A stretch of 27,450 bases of DNA, taken from NCBI GenBank assembly GCA_023405135.1, contig JAEXYZ010000043.1:1-27450 (forward strand), in the 5' to 3' direction. This stretch comes from Bacillota bacterium (lineage in GTDB: Bacteria; Bacillota; Bacilli; Bacillales_A; Planococcaceae). The translations under genes and the position numbers were made by a program. This document shows, in pieces, positions 21,771 to 27,450 of the stretch (its first letter is position 1; every line of letters starts with the position of its first letter). The notes under the pieces were generated by a model. The model was not told where the DNA came from, searched no databases, and saw only the letters and a program-made list of their open reading frames with translations.

Positions 21771-22880
21771 ATGAAAAAAGAAATAAGAAAGGCCGATTTA
21801 AATATAGTTAAGCAATATATAGTTGAGAATTTTACTAGGCAATTAACACTTGAAGAACTCGCTAAAATTGCCAATCTTAACCCAAATTACTTTTCAGCAC
21901 TTTATAAAGAAACTTTTTCTATAAGTCCATTTGATTACATTGCAAAACTTCGCATAAACAAAGCCAAACAATTATTGTTGGATAAAAATATTCGATTAAA
22001 AACAGTGGCTGAAGAAGTAGGGTACAGTGACGAATTTTATTTTAGCCGAGTATTCAAAAAAATTGAAGGTTTATCTCCTAAAGTTTATACGAATACAGCA
22101 AAATCTCGAATTGGTGTAGTAACTGGTGCTATGATGGGGTATTTAGAACCATTAGGCATTATTCCATTTTCAGCTCCATTAAGTGCTAAATGGACACCTT
22201 ACTATTACAATAAGTGGTCAGAAAGTATTGAATATCCTATATCATTCACAGATGAAAAATCTTATTGTGACATAAATGAACTGCTCCAAGTACAATTCGA
22301 TCTCCTAATTTCTCCAAATAATCTACCTAACGATGTTAAAATTCACCTTTCTAAACACTTCCCTATTTATTGGGTAAATGTGGAAAATAGTCTTTTTCAG
22401 GAATTAGAGAGGTTAGCAGAGTATGTACATAAAAAGGAAGAAGCGAAAAAATGGATTAATGAATATGAAAAAAGAAAAGTGGAAATTTCCAATCAATTAA
22501 ACTGGACGTCTAGTCCACAGCGCTTTTTGCTTATAAGAATCTATCATAAACATTTATATGCCTATTGTAACGAAGGAATTTATCAAGTTTTGTTCCAAGA
22601 TCTAGGTGCTCAATCAAGCTATGAAAATACTAGATTATATAATAATGAAATTAGTGTTGAACAACTATTTAATATGAAAATCGATAAATTATTCGTCATT
22701 ATTTATGCAGACGATTGTTCAAGATCAACTTGGTATCAATTACAAAAACAGTTGTATAAGGAGAGTTTTATTAAAGACGCTCAATCGATATATATACTTC
22801 ATGCAGATCCTTGGTTTGAACATTCTCCAATAGCTTTAAAGCGGATGATTGAAGAGGTTGCTGTAATGTTTTTACCTTAA
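21771..22880 (+). CDS. AraC-family regulator with C-terminal siderophore-binding-like domain (Btr-like)
   Basis: This 369-residue regulator has the DNA-binding AraC domain at the N-terminus (residues about 5-105: LTLEELAKIANLNPNYFSAL, KLRINKAKQLLLDKNIRLKT, EFYFSRVFKKIEGLSPKVY). A periplasmic-binding-protein-like domain fills the rest (about 110-369: IGVVTGAMMGYLEPLGIIPF, DINELLQVQFDLLISPNN, LERLAEYVHKKEEAKKWI). In B. subtilis, Btr (YbbB) combines the same kinds of domain and activates siderophore uptake genes when it binds ferric or apo-siderophore in the cytoplasm. ATG 21771 follows GAGGAGA by 9 bases; the longer frame from 21741 is unlikely. Promoter and Fur box lie upstream, and the uptake genes follow on the same strand. 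It most likely activates them (inference). Confidence 0.88.
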   Translation: MKKEIRKADLNIVKQYIVENFTRQLTLEELAKIANLNPNYFSALYKETFSISPFDYIAKLRINKAKQLLLDKNIRLKTVAEEVGYSDEFYFSRVFKKIEGLSPKVYTNTAKSRIGVVTGAMMGYLEPLGIIPFSAPLSAKWTPYYYNKWSESIEYPISFTDEKSYCDINELLQVQFDLLISPNNLPNDVKIHLSKHFPIYWVNVENSLFQELERLAEYVHKKEEAKKWINEYEKRKVEISNQLNWTSSPQRFLLIRIYHKHLYAYCNEGIYQVLFQDLGAQSSYENTRLYNNEISVEQLFNMKIDKLFVIIYADDCSRSTWYQLQKQLYKESFIKDAQSIYILHADPWFEHSPIALKRMIEEVAVMFLP

Positions 22881-22934
22881 TAAAATACATGTCCTTTCAA
22901 AAATTATTACATGGTTATTATAATTCCTATTTTT

Positions 22935-22960
22935 TATAATCGAGAATGAGAATCATTACT
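22935..22960 (+). promoter_or_regulatory. -10 box and Fur box before the siderophore uptake operon
   Basis: A perfect TATAAT at 22935-22940 is followed at 22942-22960 by GAGAATGAGAATCATTACT, which agrees with the 19-base Fur consensus at about 15 positions. The -35 is poor (TGGTTA-like), which suits a promoter needing an activator such as the AraC-type protein encoded just upstream. Confidence 0.8.
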
Positions 22961-22986
22961 ATTATTTCATTGAAAGGATGTATATT

Positions 22987-23934
22987 ATGAAGAAATCATT
23001 TTTTAGTTTTATTTTGTTATTAAGTCTTGTATCCATTATTTTATCTGCCTGCGGTGACAACAAGGAATCGAGCAATCATAACGATACAGTAGCCCCCGAA
23101 AAAGAGCAGGAATCTTTTGTTGTAATAGACGGTGTAGGAAATGAAGTTGAAATACCAGGTAAAATAGAAAAAGTATATGCCCCAGGATTAGAAGATTACT
23201 TAGTCACGCTCGGCGTTACACCAGTTGCCCAATGGTCTACCGGCGTTAGCGCACAAGTCTATTTACAAGATGCACTAAGTGGCGTTAAAGAAATTAGTTT
23301 TGGAAACGGTGTACCAGGTCCTGAGTCAGTCATTGATCTAGAACCGGATCTTATTTTATTCCCAACATCTTTTTATGCACAAAATGGTGTATATGAAAAT
23401 TACTCAAAAATTGCGCCTACCTATGTGTTTGAAAACGCTCTTGGTGACGCAGTGGGATCACTCCAAACAATTGCAAAGTTACTAAGCCTGGAAGATAAAG
23501 CGGAAGAAGCTATAAAAAAATATAATGAGAAATTGGAAAATGCGAAATCTACATTGGCAAACATAACTGAAGGCAAAAAGGCTGTAATGATTAATTCCAA
23601 TGCAAAGGCTATTTTTCTAGTAAGTAATCAAGTTTATGGTGGATATATTTTAGACCAATTAGGATTTACTCAAAGTTCCCTTGTGAAAGGACAAACATCT
23701 GCAGACCTTTCATTAGAAGCACTGCCAGATCTTGATGCAGATTATATTTTCATCAACGACAATGATGGACTAGGTAAAGCATTTCTTAAAGAAATTGAAG
23801 CAAGCCCATTATGGGAGCAAGTTCCTGCAGTGAAAGAAGGGCATGTTTATTACGTTAAAGGCGATCATTGGAGATCAAGTGGATTAATCGCATATGAAAA
23901 AATTATTGATGACATTTTGGAGTTTTTAAAATAA
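22987..23934 (+). CDS. iron-siderophore ABC transporter substrate-binding lipoprotein
   Basis: This 315-residue receptor lipoprotein has a signal peptide ending in the lipobox LSAC (lipidated Cys22), then a polar tether (GDNKESSNHND) and a Peripla_BP_2 fold. Family features are VVIDGVGNEVEIPGKIEKVY, GPESVIDLEPDLILFP, a long helix around LEDKAEEAIKKYNEKL joining the lobes, and AVKEGHVYYVKGDHWRSSG near the end. ATG 22987 follows AAAGGA by 8 bases; the ATG at 22978 overlaps that site. It captures ferric siderophore outside the membrane and hands it to the two FecCD permeases encoded downstream. Similarity is to the YfiY/FeuA type, but the ligand cannot be told from sequence. Its stop overlaps the next start by one base. 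Confidence 0.9.
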   Translation: MKKSFFSFILLLSLVSIILSACGDNKESSNHNDTVAPEKEQESFVVIDGVGNEVEIPGKIEKVYAPGLEDYLVTLGVTPVAQWSTGVSAQVYLQDALSGVKEISFGNGVPGPESVIDLEPDLILFPTSFYAQNGVYENYSKIAPTYVFENALGDAVGSLQTIAKLLSLEDKAEEAIKKYNEKLENAKSTLANITEGKKAVMINSNAKAIFLVSNQVYGGYILDQLGFTQSSLVKGQTSADLSLEALPDLDADYIFINDNDGLGKAFLKEIEASPLWEQVPAVKEGHVYYVKGDHWRSSGLIAYEKIIDDILEFLK

Positions 23935-24734
23935 TGGAAACTAAACCTTATATTAAATCAAATTACGAAACTGTCATTATGACAAATCCTTTAAATCAAT
24001 TAGATTATGAACTATATGTTGCAAAACCACTTCATAAAGCACCTCAAGACGGTTATAGCATTATTTATTGTCTGGATGGGAATGCAATGTTTGAAACAAC
24101 TGCTGAAATTACCCGATTACTAACGAAAAAACCGAAAGGATTCGATCCAGCTATTGTGGTTGGAATCGGTTATCCAGGTGGGGAACTCTTTAATTTAGGA
24201 AGAAGAACTTACGATTTAACAACAGTAGCTGAACCACATAATCTGCCTTCTCGGCCAAAAGATGATCCTTGGCCCAAAAATGGTGGAGCTGATGAATTAC
24301 TTGATTTTTTCTCAAAACACATTTTCCCTTTAATGGAACAAAGATTTCATATTAACAAAAAGAAAATAGCACTGTTTGGTCACTCTTTTGGAGGGCTGTT
24401 TGTTCTCCACTCTTTATTTACAAAACCGACATTCTTTACCCACTACATAGCCAGTAGCTCTTCTATTTGGTGGAACAATTATTCAATTTTGCAAGAATAT
24501 CATTCATTTAAGAGAAATCTACCTAATCTCGAATTATTACCGAAAGTATTAATGGTTGTTGGAGGAAATGAACTTCTCCACATGATGAACGATAGTGAGG
24601 AATTAAGCCAAAAACTATTGTCTCTTCATGATTCACGTCTAGAAGTCCAATTTGCAAAACTTGCCGATGAAGATCATGTTAGTGTGATTCCTGGAGCAAT
24701 TAGTAAAGCTGTAAAATTCATGCTAGAAAAATAA
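23934..24734 (+). CDS. alpha/beta-hydrolase of the ferric-siderophore esterase type (BesA/IroE-like)
   Basis: The 266-residue cytoplasmic protein (no signal peptide) is an esterase-D-type hydrolase. It has YSIIYCLDGNAMF with the oxyanion-side segment, the nucleophile Ser151 in LFGHSFGGLF, SSSSIWWNN, and the catalytic His248 in DEDHVSVIP; the acid is probably in GGNELLHMM or nearby. Enzymes of this group (BesA, IroE, Fes) cleave the trilactone backbone of bacillibactin or enterobactin so that iron can be released in the cell. Start ATG 23934 overlaps the TAA of the receptor gene, implying coupled translation. Its place between receptor and permease genes supports a siderophore esterase, most likely for a tricatecholate trilactone (inference). 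Confidence 0.85.
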   Translation: METKPYIKSNYETVIMTNPLNQLDYELYVAKPLHKAPQDGYSIIYCLDGNAMFETTAEITRLLTKKPKGFDPAIVVGIGYPGGELFNLGRRTYDLTTVAEPHNLPSRPKDDPWPKNGGADELLDFFSKHIFPLMEQRFHINKKKIALFGHSFGGLFVLHSLFTKPTFFTHYIASSSSIWWNNYSILQEYHSFKRNLPNLELLPKVLMVVGGNELLHMMNDSEELSQKLLSLHDSRLEVQFAKLADEDHVSVIPGAISKAVKFMLEK

Positions 24735-24772
24735 TTCACAACGTTCCTTTAAAAAGCAATCGGAAGGGATGA

Positions 24773-25834
24773 ATGAGGTTGGATTCAAAAGTACAAAAAA
24801 GCAATATATCATTAATTGAAAGGCAAAATGATAAAAAGAATAGGCTCCCTTTGTGGGGCAGTATCCTAGTATTTTTATTAGTTGGAGGTTCCATTTTAGC
24901 AACTATTTTAGGAGCAAAAAGCATATCACCTTCAGAAATCCTCTCCGCTATTTTTTCTTTTGACGAAACAAACAATATGCACCAAGTGTTTATGACCGTT
25001 CGTTTACCGCGAGTTCTAGCTGCTATAATCACTGGTGCTGGATTTGCTGTTAGCGGTGCAATTATTCAGGGTATTACACGAAATCCTATTGCTGATTCGG
25101 GAATACTTGGTTTAAATGCTGGAGCAGGGTTAATGTTAGTCATTGCTATGATTTTTTTACCAAAAGCCTCTTTTACAGAAACTTTATGGCTTTGTATTTT
25201 AGGAACGGCACTTGGGGCAAGTTGTGTATTTGGTGTAGGTTTTTTGAGCATAAATGGATTGAAACCAATTAGATTAGTATTAGCTGGAGCAGCAATTTCT
25301 GCAATGTTGACCGCATTGAGTGAAGCAATGAGTATTTTCTTTTCTATTTCCCAACAAGTTGCCTTTTGGTATGGTGGAGGACTAAGTGGGATTCAGTTTA
25401 AACACTTACAGCAAGTAATTCCATGGATGTTTACTGCCCTAATTGGATCGATTTTATTGTCTAATTCCATTTCATTACTCAGTTTAGGTGAGAATACTGC
25501 CAAAGGGTTAGGTTTAAAGATTACAAAAGTTAGAATTTTATCTTTTATCGTTGCTATTATTCTTGCAGGAATTTCGTGTGCTTTAGCAGGAGCGATTAGT
25601 TTTGTTGGATTGCTTGCACCCCATTTAGTTCGTTATTTAGTAGGATATGACTATCGTTTAGTTATTCCCCTTTCAGCAGTCATGGGAGCCATTATTGTCG
25701 TTATAGCCGACATGGTAGCACGGATTGTAAATGCCCCTTATGAAATACCTGTTGGAGCCATCCTTTCCGTAATTGGTATTCCATTCTTTCTCATGTTAGC
25801 ACGTAAAGAAGGGCGGAAAAACGCATGGGATTAA
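24773..25834 (+). CDS. FecCD-family siderophore ABC permease, first subunit
   Basis: The 353-residue integral membrane protein has about ten helices. Family landmarks are FMTVRLPRVLAAIITGAGFA, VSGAIIQGITRNPIADSGIL with LGLNAGAGL, the ATPase-contact region SLGENTAKGLGL, and AGAISFVGLLAPHLVRYLVG. It pairs with the next gene's product to form the heterodimeric channel for ferric siderophore, as YfiZ-YfhA do in B. subtilis. A soluble N-terminal stretch of about 25 residues is rich in charge. ATG 24773 follows GGAAGGGA closely. Its 3' end overlaps the next gene by 10 bases. Confidence 0.92.
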   Translation: MRLDSKVQKSNISLIERQNDKKNRLPLWGSILVFLLVGGSILATILGAKSISPSEILSAIFSFDETNNMHQVFMTVRLPRVLAAIITGAGFAVSGAIIQGITRNPIADSGILGLNAGAGLMLVIAMIFLPKASFTETLWLCILGTALGASCVFGVGFLSINGLKPIRLVLAGAAISAMLTALSEAMSIFFSISQQVAFWYGGGLSGIQFKHLQQVIPWMFTALIGSILLSNSISLLSLGENTAKGLGLKITKVRILSFIVAIILAGISCALAGAISFVGLLAPHLVRYLVGYDYRLVIPLSAVMGAIIVVIADMVARIVNAPYEIPVGAILSVIGIPFFLMLARKEGRKNAWD

Positions 25835-26817
25835 AGTGGAAAATAACTTTTATTGTTTTCTTCGTTCTTTCAAGTTTTATATTAAGTATTACTACAGGGC
25901 AAAGCAGTTTAACTCTACAAGAACTTTGGTACACATTTTTAGGGGAAGGAACTAATAGACAGGAGCTCATCTTATTTGAATTTCGTTTTCCTCGCATGCT
26001 ACTTGGCTTTTTAGTTGGTGGGTCCCTTGCAATATCTGGAATGTTATTGCAAGTAATTAGCCGAAATGAACTGGCTGACCCTGGAATTTTAGGGATTAAT
26101 TCTGGTGCAGGATTGTCTATGATGCTATTTACTCTATTTCAAATTAGCTCCATCGGTGTACACACTTTTATACAGCCCGTTTACGCTTTATTAGGAGGAG
26201 CTATTGTTGCATGTCTGTTATTTCTGATTTCTTTTGATCGTAATCAAGGAATTAGACCAACTCGGTTAATTTATACAGGGATTGCGATTGCATCGGCTGT
26301 AAATGCAATTATGATAATCCTTACATATGTGCTCGAACCTGCTAAATATCAAATGATAAAAGTTTGGCTCGCAGGAAGTATCAACAATGGTACTTGGTTT
26401 CATGTTCTAGCTTTATTGCCTTGGTTATGTTTAATCGTTCCATTACTTTATCGAAGACATTTATCTTTAGACATTATGCAATTTAGTGATGCAACTGCCA
26501 TCAGTCTAGGTATCTTCATAAATAAGTTTCGGTTATTTCTTTTAGTTTGTAGTGTACTACTTGCTGCTCCAGCAGTTTCTGTAAGTGGTAGTATTAGTTT
26601 TATTGGGTTAATTGTTCCCCATTTAGTACGGCAACTATTTGGGCACAAATATAAATTTCTCATACCTGCAAACTTGCTTATTGGAGGCGGACTTGTCGTC
26701 TTTGCAGATGCAATTGGAAAAAACGTTGTAAGCGGTACGGAAATTCCAGCAGGGATAATCGTAGCATTAATCGGTGCACCGTATTTTTTATATTTGTTGA
26801 TAAAAAGTTATCGATAA
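25825..26817 (+). CDS. FecCD-family siderophore ABC permease, second subunit
   Basis: The 330-residue partner permease shows LFEFRFPRMLLGFLVGGSLA, SGMLLQVISRNELADPGILG with INSGAGLS, GIRPTRLIYTGIAIASAVNA and SGSISFIGLIVPHLVRQLFG, all FecCD signatures, and about nine to ten helices. It starts inside the end of the first subunit gene (10-base overlap), so the two are made together. It closes the operon: no ATPase gene follows before the window ends, and the next 600 bases are transposon remnants and repeats. The pair must borrow an ATPase encoded elsewhere, as several B. subtilis siderophore systems do with YusV (inference). Confidence 0.92.
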   Translation: MGLKWKITFIVFFVLSSFILSITTGQSSLTLQELWYTFLGEGTNRQELILFEFRFPRMLLGFLVGGSLAISGMLLQVISRNELADPGILGINSGAGLSMMLFTLFQISSIGVHTFIQPVYALLGGAIVACLLFLISFDRNQGIRPTRLIYTGIAIASAVNAIMIILTYVLEPAKYQMIKVWLAGSINNGTWFHVLALLPWLCLIVPLLYRRHLSLDIMQFSDATAISLGIFINKFRLFLLVCSVLLAAPAVSVSGSISFIGLIVPHLVRQLFGHKYKFLIPANLLIGGGLVVFADAIGKNVVSGTEIPAGIIVALIGAPYFLYLLIKSYR

Positions 26818-27018
26818 GGAAATACATCTATTCAATTACTTGCAGACAATTGTAACAATCAAATATCGAGACTACAGGCACAGGAACAGCTACATGAGAT
26901 TACACACAACATCGCTTCTGAACTGAAATCCCCATTTGCAATATATAATTTAATTTGTTCTTCCGTGATCGCTAACGGTACATACGAAATAAGAGGGGTT
27001 CCATACGTGTCCCGCCCA
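26818..27018 (+). other. open frame after the permease stop, probably a remnant
   Basis: The permease frame stays open for 66 codons after its TAA, up to a TAG at about 27016. The first part reads SIQLLADNCNNQISRLQAQE then QLHEITHNIASELKS, helical and protein-like. There is no start with a ribosome binding site, and the right half overlaps the leftward IS200/IS605 remnant. It may be a scrap of another gene or chance; I do not recognise it. Confidence 0.25.
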
Positions 27019-27165
27019 TAGTTCTTTCTTCAACCCTGGAAACTCTTTAAAAAGAAAACGAGCTGTATTCTCTTTCAAGGCCTTCATAAGGAATGTAATG
27101 TTGAGGAGAACATTCAATTTACATATGTACATGATCCCCATCCGGTTCCACCTTTCTAAAGGTTG
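26925..27165 (-). pseudogene. tnpA: IS200/IS605 TnpA (HUH transposase) remnant
   Basis: Read leftward, three frames carry consecutive parts of TnpA. EPDGDHVHM, with the HUH histidine pair at 27122-27136, is followed by an in-frame TAA and then IECSPQHYIP. KALKENTARFLFKEFPGL with KKELWAGHVWNPSYFVCTVS follows in a second frame. TEEQIKLYIANG ends it in a third. Those blocks match the order in IS200/IS605 TnpA: metal-binding HUH, the K-x-TARxLFKEFP helix, LWGxxxWxPSYFVxTV and YIE(N)Q. The tyrosine of the last block (in LYIAN) is the usual nucleophile position. At least two frameshifts and one stop make it inactive, and the first 50-60 residues are missing. Confidence 0.72.
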
Positions 27166-27245
27166 ATTTTCTTTTTTCTCTAATTTTAAATTATGTATGT
27201 CTAAAAATTCTGTATATATAAAAATTGAAAGAGGGTGGGACAAAA

Positions 27246-27290
27246 CAAATAAACACCATTTTTCTTAATAAGAAAAATGGTGTTTATTTG
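27246..27290. repeat. perfect 21-bp inverted repeat with 3-base loop
   Basis: CAAATAAACACCATTTTTCTT at 27246-27266 and its exact complement at 27270-27290 are separated by AAT. It directly follows AGAGGGTGGGACAAAA (27230-27245) and precedes the GC-rich repeat by 7 bases. It may be a strong terminator-like hairpin, an end of the decayed IS200/IS605 element, or part of a composite dispersed repeat. Confidence 0.85.
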
Positions 27291-27297
27291 ATACTAA

Positions 27298-27427
27298 GAA
27301 AATTGATTTCCGTTCCGGGGACGCGCATCCAGGGCCGGCCCTGAGCCTCCTCGTCGCTACGCTCCTGTGGGGTCTCGAGTCTCGGGCTGTTCCCGCAGGA
27401 GTCGCCCCTTCACTCCAATCAATTTTC
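27298..27427. repeat. 130-bp GC-rich element bounded by 11-bp inverted repeats
   Basis: GAAAATTGATT at 27298-27308 and AATCAATTTTC at 27417-27427 are exact inverted copies; pairing continues patchily inward (GT, then GGGG against CCCC). The interior is roughly two-thirds G+C in a genome that is otherwise about one-third, and contains GGGCCGGCCC and TCGTCGCTACGCTCCTG. It has no gene. The look is that of a dispersed, palindromic, non-autonomous repeat of the kind seen in many Bacillaceae and Planococcaceae genomes; copy number cannot be judged here. Confidence 0.65.
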
Positions 27428-27450
27428 AAAATGTCCAATTCTTATTATTG

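Noticed and set aside
1..27450. CRISPR arrays, tRNA or rRNA genes, restriction or other defence systems
   Set aside because: No regularly spaced repeats, no cloverleaf or rRNA-like sequence and no recognisable defence protein were seen.

Overview
The window is low-GC chromosomal DNA from an endospore-forming Bacillales bacterium (Bacillaceae or Planococcaceae). Evidence for this is the spore-coat genes of the CotX and CotW families, the spore protein Tlp, a LtaS-type lipoteichoic acid synthase, HelD, a YocH-like LysM/3D wall protein, Fur boxes, strong AGGAGG-type ribosome binding sites and several GTG/TTG starts. I cannot name the genus from the sequence alone; the GC-rich dispersed repeat at the right edge looks like the kind found in Bacillaceae/Planococcaceae genomes.

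Layout. 1-1540: an IS110-family element (probable limits about 41-1537) abutting a truncated gtrA. 1765-2877: an MprF-type lysyl-phosphatidylglycerol synthase domain without the flippase half. 3297-5169: a sporulation island with a sigma-K-like promoter, a zinc-ribbon CotX protein, a second CotX protein, a CotW-like protein and tlp. 5472-7805: helD. 7838-8029: a geneless stretch carrying a near-consensus sigma-A promoter followed by an intrinsic terminator, which is a candidate small RNA. 8118-10067: ltaS. 10565-12818: an ECF sigma factor / PadR regulator / FtsW-like operon in which the FtsW gene carries two frameshifts and one stop. 12933-14629: an AraC regulator and an EamA exporter. 14873-17520: nnr and a YocH-like gene. 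17576-18809: deletion remnants of a gene cluster, including an in-frame SDR/metallo-beta-lactamase fusion. 18801-20997: yfhF-like and a dihydrouridine synthase. 21252-21660: an IS4-type transposase scrap beside a broken hypothetical gene. 21669-26817: a Fur-controlled siderophore uptake locus. 26818-27450: an IS200/IS605 tnpA remnant, a 21-bp palindrome and a 130-bp GC-rich repeat bounded by inverted repeats.

How the parts work together. The iron locus is the most coherent system. A Fur box precedes an AraC regulator with a C-terminal siderophore-binding-like domain. A second Fur box precedes a lipoprotein receptor, a trilactone-esterase-like hydrolase and two FecCD permeases, with translational overlaps. 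No ATPase is present, so a shared ATPase elsewhere (as YusV serves in Bacillus subtilis) is inferred. The coat genes form a late mother-cell module. The rest is housekeeping: tRNA modification, NAD(P)HX repair, RNA polymerase recycling and wall polymer synthesis.

No clearly new defence or biosynthetic system is visible. The most unusual items are the candidate small RNA at 7873-8029, the zinc-ribbon CotX protein, the sigma/PadR/FtsW cassette, the SDR-MBL fusion remnant and the IS110 element with its possible bridge-RNA region. The window has an unusually high density of decayed genes (gtrA, ftsW-like, SDR-MBL, an upstream neighbour, the hypothetical gene at 21417, two transposase scraps).
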